32,750 bases of DNA from a virus: IMG/VR virus record IMGVR_UViG_3300044621_000956, positions 1-32,750 of that record; one strand, 5' to 3'. Numbering within the stretch: position 1 is the stretch's first letter; the number at the start of each line of letters is the position of its first letter. Below, in pieces: positions 17,442 to 25,079 of this stretch. A model generated the notes under the pieces. That model searched no databases. It saw only the letters and a list, made by a program, of their open reading frames with translations, and was not told the origin of the DNA. The position numbers and the translations under genes were made by a program.

Positions 17442-20104
17442 CGATTAGCAGCACGACGCGAATCGCCGGGCCGTTTACTGGTAATGGGACCGCCAGCGCG
17501 TTCCCGTTCACGTTCAAAGTGTTTGCTGCCACGGACTTGGACGTCATCAAGCTGACCGTCAGCACGGGTACCGAGAGCACGCTGGTGCTCACGACCGATT
17601 ACACGGTGACGCTCAACGGCGACCAGAACAGCAACCCAGGCGGCACGGTCACCCTGACCGCCGGCGCCCTGCCGACCGGGTTCACGCTGACGATCACGTC
17701 GGACATCGCCAACCTCCAGCCCACCGACCTGACGAATCAGGGCGGGTTCTACCCCGAGGTCATCACCGACTCGTTGGACCGAGCCACGATCCAGATCCAG
17801 CAGATCGCCGACATTGGCGACCGGACGCTGAAGATCCCGATCTCGGACGGCACGCTCAACATGGAGCTGCCGACGAAGACCGAACGCGCCAACTCGTTCC
17901 TGTCGTTCGACGCCAACGGTCTGCCGTCGGTCGTGACGGCGGGCTCGAGTGGTGCGCCGGCCACGATCACGCGGCAGATGTTCAGCGGCACGGGCTCGCA
18001 GACGGCGTTCACGCTGGCGAGCGACCCGGGTGCGCTCGGCAACAGCGCCCAGGTCTACATCGGTGGCGTGTATCAGCAGCGCAGCACCTACACGATTGCC
18101 GGCACGACGCTGACGTTCTCGCAGGCTCCCGTGGCCGGGACCGACAACATCGAGTTCGTGAACTTTCTCACGAGCAACATCGGCGCGATCAGCGCGGACC
18201 TCGTCACCTACACGCCGAGCGGTGTCGGCGCGGTCGCCCGCAGTGCTGCGAGCAAGTTTGGCGAGGCGGTCAGCGTCAAGGATTTCGGGGCGGTTGGTGA
18301 CGGTGTGGCCGATGACACGGCGGCGATTCAGGCGGCTATCAATGCATCGACACAGGTGATTGTCCCCAATGGCACATACATGTGTGCAAACATCCTGATG
18401 CGAAGCAATCTGCGGCTTTATGGGCAGTCGCATGCGGCGGTGCTGAAGCTGCTGCCCAATGCCATGCTGGCAAGCCACAACGGTTCGCAGCCAGACAGCT
18501 TCGGTTTCTATCCAGGAAACGTCATCTGCTCGACGCTGAACCATAACGGCGGAACCTGGTTCGACAACGGCGTCCGTGCGAAAGACCCGAACAACAGCAC
18601 GTACATCTACGAGAACGTCATCATCGACGGCTTGACCATCGACGGCAACAAGGCGCAAAACCAAATTGGTGATCTTGGGCAAAACCGCTCGGCAATGGGC
18701 GCTTGCGTAAGCATCAACCAATGCAAGAACGTCACGGTCAGGAACTGCCGCTTGCTGAACGCACGACTTGATGGCGTGTTCCTCGGATACACGCTTCACG
18801 GCGGGTCCGACTACTGCTTGGTCGAAGGAAATCACTTCACCGGCAACCAGCGCACGAATATTGCGGCAATTACTGGAAAGTACAACGCATTTGTCGGAAA
18901 CTCGGGAACCAACACAACTGGCGGCACTGCCGTCAACCCCGGCGCAGCGCTGGACATTGAGCCTAACCAGACTGGCGAGATCAACTACAGGCACGCCATT
19001 GTGGGCAACAGGCTTGGTGGGCAGCTCGCCATCGTGTGCGCCAATCCAGGCATCATGCACGACACGGTGTCATCGGGCAACGTGTGGCTTGGCCCGCTGT
19101 ACCTCGACGGCAACGGCGAGACGGAAGGTGTGGTGATCACTGGCGACTCGTTCATCGCAGCTTCGGCTACCGATACGTGGCTTGTCAGGCGCGGCCCGAA
19201 TGTCGCATCGTCCACGATCCGGCCCACGATAATCACTGGATGCACAGTAACCGGATACGACGCAGTCGTGAACTCCGCGCTTGTAGTTGCCGCAACGGAC
19301 AACTATGTCGTGCAGGGATGTTCCATATCAGCCAAGGAGTTCGGCACATTAGTTCGCGGTTACAGGGTGATGTTTCGCAACAACACCTTTACTTTCGCTG
19401 GAGGATCGTCATTGCAGACCATGCTGTTGTCCAACACGCTTGGAGGAACAGTGCCGAACCAGGGTCAAGTTGAGTTCGTTGGCAACCAGTTCTACGGAAC
19501 GAGCAATGCGACGTTTATACTGATCAACCGCAACAACACCTGGCCGGAAGCCGACAACGACTTCGTTTTCTACGACAACGACTTCCACGTGACCGGGCAG
19601 ACGAACTTGTTCAAGGACATGGCGACCACCACCATCGCGAGCAACAGGTTCTCGTCGTGGAAGCCGATCAACTTCCAGCTGGCCGCAAACAAGTTTCGAT
19701 TCATCGACAACGAGGTTACGGCGGCATCTGCCGAAAACCTGTTCTCCGCAATCGCGCTCACAATGGACAACTGCGAGATTTCCGAGAACGAGTTCAGGAA
19801 CGTAACGGTAAACCTCGTTCGTCCTCAAGATTGCACGGTCGCATCAAACAGAATCATAGATGGAAACATCTCCATCATCTACTCATTCACTAGCGGCGGA
19901 ATCGGAAGATCGCACGTCTGCTTCAACCGGATGACTGCTACATCCGTAATCGCAAATGCATTCGTAGTCACCACCGGTACAAGTTTCAGCGCTGGCGACT
20001 TTGTCGGCAACGACCAATACAAATACAACACCTACGTTGGGTACACGGCTGGTGCCAGCATTGCCGCTGGAATTGCTGGAAACTACGACGGAACATTTGA
20101 TTGA
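17438..20104 (+). CDS. Tailspike 1: T7-fibre-type anchor plus pectate-lyase-like beta helix
   Basis: An 888-residue receptor-binding protein whose ATGA start overlaps the end of the giant gene. Residues 1-165 match the N-terminal particle-binding domain of T7-type tail fibres (FTGNGTASAFPFTFKVFAAT at 13-32, then EVITDSLDRATIQIQQIAD). Residues 180-242 form a second small beta domain (FSGTGSQTAFTLASDPGA). A linker at 257-300 ends in SVKDFGAVGDGVADDTAAIQ, the signature of pectate-lyase-superfamily parallel beta helices. The rest is helix rungs rich in Asn, Gly and Val. Such proteins bind and often cut capsule or O-antigen. Catalytic residues cannot be named by eye. Codons become less GC-rich after about base 18340, which suggests that the receptor-binding part was exchanged. 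Confidence 0.88.
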   Translation: MTISSTTRIAGPFTGNGTASAFPFTFKVFAATDLDVIKLTVSTGTESTLVLTTDYTVTLNGDQNSNPGGTVTLTAGALPTGFTLTITSDIANLQPTDLTNQGGFYPEVITDSLDRATIQIQQIADIGDRTLKIPISDGTLNMELPTKTERANSFLSFDANGLPSVVTAGSSGAPATITRQMFSGTGSQTAFTLASDPGALGNSAQVYIGGVYQQRSTYTIAGTTLTFSQAPVAGTDNIEFVNFLTSNIGAISADLVTYTPSGVGAVARSAASKFGEAVSVKDFGAVGDGVADDTAAIQAAINASTQVIVPNGTYMCANILMRSNLRLYGQSHAAVLKLLPNAMLASHNGSQPDSFGFYPGNVICSTLNHNGGTWFDNGVRAKDPNNSTYIYENVIIDGLTIDGNKAQNQIGDLGQNRSAMGACVSINQCKNVTVRNCRLLNARLDGVFLGYTLHGGSDYCLVEGNHFTGNQRTNIAAITGKYNAFVGNSGTNTTGGTAVNPGAALDIEPNQTGEINYRHAIVGNRLGGQLAIVCANPGIMHDTVSSGNVWLGPLYLDGNGETEGVVITGDSFIAASATDTWLVRRGPNVASSTIRPTIITGCTVTGYDAVVNSALVVAATDNYVVQGCSISAKEFGTLVRGYRVMFRNNTFTFAGGSSLQTMLLSNTLGGTVPNQGQVEFVGNQFYGTSNATFILINRNNTWPEADNDFVFYDNDFHVTGQTNLFKDMATTTIASNRFSSWKPINFQLAANKFRFIDNEVTAASAENLFSAIALTMDNCEISENEFRNVTVNLVRPQDCTVASNRIIDGNISIIYSFTSGGIGRSHVCFNRMTATSVIANAFVVTTGTSFSAGDFVGNDQYKYNTYVGYTAGASIAAGIAGNYDGTFD

Positions 20105-20125
20105 TCGTTCATACGGACTCACCCC

Positions 20126-21949
20126 ATGCCCATGACCAAACCAACCTCTGAACAGGTGACGTTCCTCGCCGCCGGCTCCGGCGCGACCCAGCGCACTGCG
20201 CTCGACAAGCTCCGCGATGTCGTGAGCGTCAAAGATTTTGGCGCGGTTGGGGATGGCGTCACGAACGATGCCGCCGCAATCGAAACCGCCCTCAACTCGG
20301 GCGCAGGAAAGATCACGTTCCCGGCAGGGTCGTACCTCGTCAACACGCGAATTCAGTGCTCGCAATCGAACATCGAGGTCGATTTCGGGCCGGCGATCCT
20401 GCTGAACACCGTTACGCTCCCGACCGTTGTCGTGTACAGCCAAAGCACCAACGCGATGTTCGACTTCACCGGGAATGCGGTGAGGATTCGCGGCGGCATC
20501 TTCAGGAATGGCCTGAGCGAGTGCATCAGGATCACCGGGGTGTTCGCTTCTGGCGACACGTTCACCGGGGCCGGATACACAAAGGACCACCGAGTCAGCG
20601 ACGTCGTGTTCGAGAACTGCGTCGGCAATTCGTGCAACATCCGGTTTTTCGCCAACTCAACGCTGGACAACTTGGTGGTTCGGGACAAGGGAACCGGAGC
20701 CGCGGGAGGCCACGAGCCAGAGCTCGGCTTTTCGTATGGCACCGGGTCCACGATCACGTCGTGCCAGGTGCGGAACTCGCAGAACGGCGGGGCCGCATAT
20801 CACCTGTACGTCGATGGATTCACGTGCTCGAACAACGTGTTCTCCGGGATCAGCAACACGACGAATCCGCAGAGCGTCGTTGCGATCTATGCCACGTTCT
20901 CTCGCAACGGATCATCGAGCGGTAACATCGTCGGCGTAATCGGCGGCATCGGGCTCAAATACTCTTACGGCTGCGAGAACATGTCTGTGTGCAGCAACGT
21001 GATGTCGGTTGCGGGAACGGTGGGCGGAGATCAGTACGCAACGATCTTCATACAAGGAGTCGATGGATTCGTTATTGATGGTAACCGGCTGTCTAATGTC
21101 GGAAACCACGTAATACGGCTGTCAAACCACACCACTCCGTCAAACCTGAATACCAAGAACGGAGTGGTCAGCAACAACTGGTGCACCACGACGTACGGAA
21201 CCGGAATTGCTAGCCGAACCGTTGATGGCGATGGTATTTATGTTGTTTCGTTGACCACGGAGACTCGCGGACCAATCGACATTGTCGGGAATAGGTTGGT
21301 TGACGGAAACCTATATGTGCTCCAGTCGAACCAGTCCCGCATCTCAAACAATATGCTGTCCAGTGATGATGCGACGAATCCGTATTTATCGTCAAGCGGC
21401 GCGGTTTTCATCGACAGGTGCGCCAAGTGTTTGGTCGAGAGCAATCACGTGACCGATGACACGACGAGCGGTACGAGGTACGGCCTTCGCGTGAACTCGT
21501 CAAGCCAGTCGTTCCTGTACGACAACGTCGTGCAGTACGCGACCGGAGGCGGGGTCGGCGCGACGGCATTCTTCCAGGAAGGGACGCCGACGCAGAACCG
21601 CTGGGTGGAGAACCTTCCTCTCAACGCCGGGACGGCGTATTCCGGTATTGGCGGCGCCCAGGCATTGCAGACGCAGATCATCCGCACCGAACAGACGTTC
21701 GACATGGCGAACGTCCCTGCCAACGACACGATCACGTTCACCAGGACCGTGACCGGGTCCGGCATCGGGGACATGGTCATCGTCAACGCGCTCGGCAGCA
21801 CCGGCTCACCGCAGGATTCTCTCGTGTTTGACGCATACGTCACGGCGGCAAACACAGTCACGGTGATCGCGTCGAACAACACCGCAAGCGCCATTGACCT
21901 GACGAGCCGAAACTACAACATCCTGCTCATCAAGCAGGCGACGTACTGA
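20126..21949 (+). CDS. Tailspike 2: beta-helix protein without particle anchor
   Basis: A 607-residue protein. It has only about 33 residues before the same beta-helix entry motif seen in tailspike 1 (SVKDFGAVGDGV at 34-45). A long parallel beta-helix region follows, with many Asn-rich turns (GNRLSNVG, NRLVDGNLYVLQSN), and a beta-rich C-terminal domain from about residue 510. The short N-terminus (VTFLAAGSGATQRTALDKLR) aligns with the linker of tailspike 1, not with its anchor. It therefore probably attaches through tailspike 1 or through another adaptor, as in branched depolymerase systems. No clear ribosome site precedes the ATG. Its stop overlaps the next start by one base. Confidence 0.83.
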   Translation: MPMTKPTSEQVTFLAAGSGATQRTALDKLRDVVSVKDFGAVGDGVTNDAAAIETALNSGAGKITFPAGSYLVNTRIQCSQSNIEVDFGPAILLNTVTLPTVVVYSQSTNAMFDFTGNAVRIRGGIFRNGLSECIRITGVFASGDTFTGAGYTKDHRVSDVVFENCVGNSCNIRFFANSTLDNLVVRDKGTGAAGGHEPELGFSYGTGSTITSCQVRNSQNGGAAYHLYVDGFTCSNNVFSGISNTTNPQSVVAIYATFSRNGSSSGNIVGVIGGIGLKYSYGCENMSVCSNVMSVAGTVGGDQYATIFIQGVDGFVIDGNRLSNVGNHVIRLSNHTTPSNLNTKNGVVSNNWCTTTYGTGIASRTVDGDGIYVVSLTTETRGPIDIVGNRLVDGNLYVLQSNQSRISNNMLSSDDATNPYLSSSGAVFIDRCAKCLVESNHVTDDTTSGTRYGLRVNSSSQSFLYDNVVQYATGGGVGATAFFQEGTPTQNRWVENLPLNAGTAYSGIGGAQALQTQIIRTEQTFDMANVPANDTITFTRTVTGSGIGDMVIVNALGSTGSPQDSLVFDAYVTAANTVTVIASNNTASAIDLTSRNYNILLIKQATY

Positions 21950-22173
21950 TGACCTCCTCCCACCACGACGAACTGTTCCTCGCCATTGGCCGCCTGGAGG
22001 GGAAGGTCGATTCGCTGCTCGCCATGCAGCAGATGGCGCAGGACGAGCTCAAGGAACACGACGCACGGCTGCGTAACCTAGAACACGCTCGTGGATACAT
22101 CATGGGGGTGTCGGCGGCGATTGGCGCAATCGTCAGCCTAGCGGGCAGTTGGCTCGCTAAACTAGTGAACTGA
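21949..22173 (+). CDS. Holin-like / XhlA-type membrane protein
   Basis: A 74-residue protein. Residues 1-47 are a charged amphipathic helix (IGRLEGKVDSLLAMQQ; KEHDARLRNLEHA), and residues 50-70 form one transmembrane helix (YIMGVSAAIGAIVSLAGSWL) followed by a Lys. This coiled-coil plus C-terminal membrane helix layout is that of the haemolysin XhlA family, common in phage lysis modules and often called holin or holin-associated. Its place directly after the tailspikes and before a spanin-like gene supports a lysis role. TGATG coupling to the tailspike gene means that both should be expressed late. Confidence 0.6.
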   Translation: MTSSHHDELFLAIGRLEGKVDSLLAMQQMAQDELKEHDARLRNLEHARGYIMGVSAAIGAIVSLAGSWLAKLVN

Positions 22174-22182
22174 GGAACACAC

Positions 22183-22989
22183 ATGTCAAGCTTCCCGGCT
22201 ACCACCTTCAATAACACGCTCCAGACTGGGTATGGCAGCCCGCTGTACATCATCCAGACTGACATCACCAAGACGCTTGAGTCGCCGAACTCGATCAACG
22301 AGATCATCGACGGCACCGAAGCTGATGCTGCGTATAGCAATATCCTGAAGGTGCCAGAAGGAGCGATTGGGTTCACGCCATTCCTGATCGTCAACGCTAC
22401 GGTCAGCGGTAGCACTACGGCACTGACGGAACTCAATGTCAACGTGGCCGCCAGCAGCGCAAACCCGCTCCGATATATGTTTATTGGACGCATCCCTGAC
22501 GTGTCTGCACCGTATCGATATGGTGCCAGCGACGCGAACCTTGCGTCTGCTCTCCAGCCAAGCTCATACGGTTTCTGGCACGGACTCGGCGCATGGCGGC
22601 TTGTTGCTAGCACTGGTGCTGGCACGGCGAACTACGTCATGTACGGTGACGCGAACAATGCAGCGGCTGCCCCAGCAGCGTACAGCGTTCCGACGGCGAG
22701 CGGTAATGATCGTCAGTTCGTTGCAAGCCTGTTGTTCGGTCGCACGACCGGACATGGGTTTGAAACCCTGCTTGGCCTGACGACTTACCCAGGCACCACG
22801 AGCACAGTTCCATCACACGTTGTCAGCAATAGCGGCGTTGTGCCTCTGCTCGGTTGCACGCACATCACGGCGTTCGGCGCTCACAGCGGAACTGCGCCGA
22901 CCATCACCGTGTCAGGAGCCGCTACGACTGGGACCATCACGGTCAACAGCACGGCGCTGGCGGTTCGATTCATCGGCGAGGGATGCTGA
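22183..22989 (+). CDS. Hypothetical virion-associated protein
   Basis: A 268-residue protein of unknown function. It has no signal peptide or membrane helix. The sequence is Ala/Thr/Ser/Gly rich with many short predicted strands, and the middle contains a conserved-looking aromatic segment (YGFWHGLGAWRLVAS) and YVMYGDANN. Composition and position among late genes suggest a surface or tail structural protein, perhaps a minor fibre or decoration protein. AGGAA lies six bases upstream of the ATG. Its last codons overlap the start of the lipoprotein gene (ATG at 22983), so the two are likely co-translated. Confidence 0.6.
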   Translation: MSSFPATTFNNTLQTGYGSPLYIIQTDITKTLESPNSINEIIDGTEADAAYSNILKVPEGAIGFTPFLIVNATVSGSTTALTELNVNVAASSANPLRYMFIGRIPDVSAPYRYGASDANLASALQPSSYGFWHGLGAWRLVASTGAGTANYVMYGDANNAAAAPAAYSVPTASGNDRQFVASLLFGRTTGHGFETLLGLTTYPGTTSTVPSHVVSNSGVVPLLGCTHITAFGAHSGTAPTITVSGAATTGTITVNSTALAVRFIGEGC

Positions 22990-23462
22990 GGCTGATCTGC
23001 ATCATTGCGCTCATGGCTGCTTGCAGCCCCGTGCAGCGCATTGCAGACCGTTCCAATGAGATCCGGGCTGAGGCCCAGACTCTGCGTCACCACGGCCAGC
23101 AGGCCGACGACGCTGTCGTTGTGCACCATGCCGATGTCATTGACGGGCTGGCAGCCGACATCCACGGCGAGCTGCCGGGCGTTCAGGACAAGGTTCCGGC
23201 TTGGCTGTCTACCCTGAAGTGGTGGGGGATCGCGTTGGCCGGCGTGGCGGTGGCGTTTGTCCTGTGGCAGTCCGGGGCGTTTACGGCCATGAGAATCGCC
23301 GTTGGGTGGTTGCCGAGACGCCAGGTAGCCACGGCTGAACTGGCTGCTGATATGCTAGACCCGTCCCGCCCGGAGTCCGAGCGGGAGTTCGTGGCGGCGA
23401 TGCGGGCGCGTGACCCGGTATTCGATGCCGCCTATCGCCGACTCAAGAAAGGCAAACGATGA
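22983..23462 (+). CDS. Lipoprotein with internal membrane helix, possible unimolecular spanin
   Basis: A 160-residue protein starting inside the end of the previous gene. The first residues form a lipoprotein signal (MLRLICIIALMAAC) with the acylated Cys at 14 and Ser at +2, which favours outer-membrane sorting; Met at -3 is tolerated but not ideal. Residues 15-79 are a mostly helical, charged periplasmic stretch. Residues 80-100 form a membrane helix (WWGIALAGVAVAFVLWQSGAF), followed by about 60 charged residues. A lipoylated N-terminus plus a later membrane helix is the plan of a u-spanin, which links outer and inner membranes for the last step of lysis. The long C-terminal tail is unusual for that class. 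Start upstream of 22983 is rejected because it would lose the lipobox position. Confidence 0.6.
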   Translation: MLRLICIIALMAACSPVQRIADRSNEIRAEAQTLRHHGQQADDAVVVHHADVIDGLAADIHGELPGVQDKVPAWLSTLKWWGIALAGVAVAFVLWQSGAFTAMRIAVGWLPRRQVATAELAADMLDPSRPESEREFVAAMRARDPVFDAAYRRLKKGKR

Positions 23463-23578
23463 TCCTCGCTTCTGCGTTCTCCGACTTCCTCGGCAACATC
23501 TGGTTCGCCTGCCTCGCCCTCGCCCTCGGCGTGGGCGCCGGTTGGGTGCTGCGCGGCAAGTACGGCAGCAAGATCTGA
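23459..23578 (+). CDS. Small single-span membrane protein
   Basis: A 39-residue protein whose ATG overlaps the stop of the lipoprotein gene (ATGA). Residues 12-31 are hydrophobic (LGNIWFACLALALGVGAGWV), followed by the basic end LRGKYGSKI. It is probably an inner-membrane protein with its C-terminus in the cytoplasm. Position at the end of the lysis-type cluster suggests a second holin, antiholin or pore partner. It is too short to assign by sequence alone, but tight coupling and normal codon use argue that it is translated. Confidence 0.55.
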   Translation: MILASAFSDFLGNIWFACLALALGVGAGWVLRGKYGSKI

Positions 23579-23589
23579 CACCGACAAAT

Positions 23590-23693
23590 CCCGCCATTTG
23601 GTGGGCAGGCCCGGCGCGTAACTCCATGCGTGTCGGGCCTGTTGCCGTAATGGAAAGCCCCCGGCTTCCCGCATCATGCGTTCCACCGGGGGC
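23590..23693. terminator. Hairpin cluster between converging transcripts
   Basis: Three inverted repeats lie in the only gap between the plus-strand late genes and the minus-strand operon. They are a 6-bp stem with one wobble pair (23590-23605), an 8-bp perfect stem (23606-23613 with 23634-23641) and an 8-bp perfect GC stem (23657-23664 with 23686-23693). No T run follows on either strand, so they are weak as intrinsic terminators but fit a two-way stop or mRNA-end stabiliser. Confidence 0.5.
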
Positions 23694-23717
23694 GAGGATG
23701 AAGACTGAGACGTTGGG

Positions 23718-24224
23718 TCAGCGTACCCGCAGGCTGGTTCCGCGCTCCATCAGAGAGCATCCGACGACCTCCTCGCCGGCCTCGAGCGCTTGGCGGATGA
23801 CGTCGGCGTCAGGCTCGCGCTTCACGCGCACGAACTTGCCGTCCCACAGGTCCATTGCGGTCGGGTCGATGGCTACGGGCTGCTTGCCGCCGTTGCGCTG
23901 CACCGAGATCTTGAACCGCTCGGTGTCGATCTTGAGTCGTCCGGTGCCCTCCATTGCGCCCTTGAGGCGTTCCTTGAGGCGTTCGGCCAGCGCCGAGTCG
24001 CAGCCGGCCAGTTCCCGCATGCGGCGGGCTTCGGCGGTACGGGCCTCGGCGCGGGCCTCAAGCTCCCTGATGACGAGGACGTAGTCCTCGGCCTTCTCGG
24101 TCAGGGCGGCGTCGAGCCCCTCAAGGACGGCGGTGAGTTTGGCCTGCACCTCCGGCGATTCCGGGGTGTCGAGCAGGCGGTCCACGATGGTGGCGAGGTC
24201 AGTCGAGATGGCGTAAAGGCTCAT
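23718..24224 (-). CDS. Siphovirus Gp157-family protein
   Basis: A 168-residue protein that matches the Gp157 family. It has a long N-terminal coiled coil (EKAEDYVLVIRELEARAEA, then RRMRELA) and the beta-rich end found in that family (RLKIDTERFKISVQRNGG, then VKREPDADVIRQALEAGEEV). The molecular role of the family is unknown; the founding member was linked to phage resistance in Streptococcus, and family members often sit beside annealing proteins, as here. AAAGGGG precedes the ATG by about eight bases, and 13 bases separate it from the ERF gene. It is the last gene of the leftward operon. Confidence 0.85.
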   Translation of the reverse strand: MSLYAISTDLATIVDRLLDTPESPEVQAKLTAVLEGLDAALTEKAEDYVLVIRELEARAEARTAEARRMRELAGCDSALAERLKERLKGAMEGTGRLKIDTERFKISVQRNGGKQPVAIDPTAMDLWDGKFVRVKREPDADVIRQALEAGEEVVGCSLMERGTSLRVR

Positions 24225-24237
24225 ATGTGATCCCCTT

Positions 24238-25008
24238 TCAGAACGGGAGTTCGGTGGTGGGAGCGGGTACGGTCACGTTGGGCTGCCGCCAGCGCATGAT
24301 GGTGAGGGTGCCGTTGACACGGGAGAGCTCGAGCGTGCCCTCTCCGGCGTCCTTGGCGAGCGTCACGAACTCGGGTACGTCGGTCGTGATCCACGCGGTG
24401 CCGTGCTCGCCGTCGATCTGGATGGCCACGGGCTTGCCCTTGCGCTCGGCCACGCGCAGGACGACGGCCTTGCCCTCCCAGTTGTCCGGGTACTTGTCTG
24501 CGGGCGATGACGGCCTAGCGGGCTCCTTGACGGCCTCGACGGTCTCGATGGGCCTCGGGGCTGGCGCAGCCTTGGCAAGGGCAGGGACGGGCTTGGCGGG
24601 GCTGCTAGTGCGGTCCTGACGGTCTTGCTCACCGTCCTCGTCCTCCTCGCCGACGATGCCGGCGATTGCGGCGGCGCTGTACCGGCGCAGGTAGGTGCAG
24701 ATCGACCCGAGGGTCTGTACGGTCGCACGCTCAGGGAACGGCATGCTGACCGTCTCGGCGATGAACTCTCCGCTGGTGTGCATGACGGTCGTCTCAACCG
24801 ACACCATGCCGTTGTCGGTGTTGATTGACTGGACGAGCGTCAGCCCCTGCGCAGCGAACGGAACGCGGATGGCGTTCAGGATCGCGCCCAGGCTGGCATA
24901 ACGGTTCTTGAAGTGCGGGTTGACGCTGTCAAGGTTTGGGTTCTTGATCTGGGTGTTGGCGAGCGCCAGCGAACTGGCGAGCGCCCCGATGGTTTGACTC
25001 GTACGCAT
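24238..25008 (-). CDS. erf: ERF-family single-strand annealing recombinase
   Basis: A 256-residue protein. Residues 1-125 are the ERF domain: NPHFKNRYASLGAIL near residue 30, then TVQTLGSICTYLRRYSAAA and GIVGEEDEDG at 117-126. ERF proteins anneal complementary single strands in phage recombination and genome end-joining. A flexible Pro/Ala linker (about 130-170) leads to a second beta-rich domain and a C-terminus ending in TTELPF, which resembles the acidic tip of bacterial SSB. The start at 25008 is chosen because GAGG lies six bases before it; ATG 25014 and TTG 25020 are alternatives. It has its own promoter upstream. Confidence 0.9.
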   Translation of the reverse strand: MRTSQTIGALASSLALANTQIKNPNLDSVNPHFKNRYASLGAILNAIRVPFAAQGLTLVQSINTDNGMVSVETTVMHTSGEFIAETVSMPFPERATVQTLGSICTYLRRYSAAAIAGIVGEEDEDGEQDRQDRTSSPAKPVPALAKAAPAPRPIETVEAVKEPARPSSPADKYPDNWEGKAVVLRVAERKGKPVAIQIDGEHGTAWITTDVPEFVTLAKDAGEGTLELSRVNGTLTIMRWRQPNVTVPAPTTELPF

Positions 25009-25025
25009 GTGCATCCTCAATGTGT

Positions 25026-25044
25026 GTCGAACACCACGTTCGAC
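25026..25044 (-). promoter_or_regulatory. 5'-UTR hairpin of the erf message
   Basis: A perfect 7-bp inverted repeat (GTCGAAC, five-base loop, GTTCGAC). It lies between the erf promoter and the erf ribosome site and would be at or very near the 5' end of the transcript. It could protect the message from decay or be a second operator. The role is inferred. Confidence 0.5.
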
Positions 25045-25050
25045 GCGGGA

Positions 25051-25079
25051 ACTGTATACAGCCCCTTATACGCTGTCAA
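25051..25079 (-). promoter_or_regulatory. Sigma70-type promoter for erf-gp157
   Basis: On the minus strand, TTGACA (25079-25074) is followed 17 bases later by TACAGT (25056-25051); TATACA at 25058-25053 with a 15-base spacer is the alternative -10. The -35 box contains the TGA stop codon of rusA. Transcription would start near 25044, about 36 bases before the erf ATG. Confidence 0.65.
25055..25070. promoter_or_regulatory. Operator-like site, copy 2
   Basis: The 16-base sequence TATACAGCCCCTTATA agrees at 14 of 16 bases with the site in the promoter at 29964-29979. It lies in the spacer of the erf promoter, where a bound repressor would block RNA polymerase. A second palindrome, CTGTATACAG (25052-25061), overlaps it. 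Confidence 0.55.

Noticed and set aside
17384-19060. Open frame of 558 codons on the minus strand, opposite tailspike 1
   Set aside because: It has the Arg/Val/Asp/His bias of an antisense frame in GC-rich DNA, no family pattern, and the opposite strand encodes a clear T7-fibre anchor and beta helix.
19883-20590. Open frame of 235 codons on the minus strand across the junction of the two tailspikes
   Set aside because: It is antisense to the ends of two clear genes, with no ribosome site and no recognisable motif.
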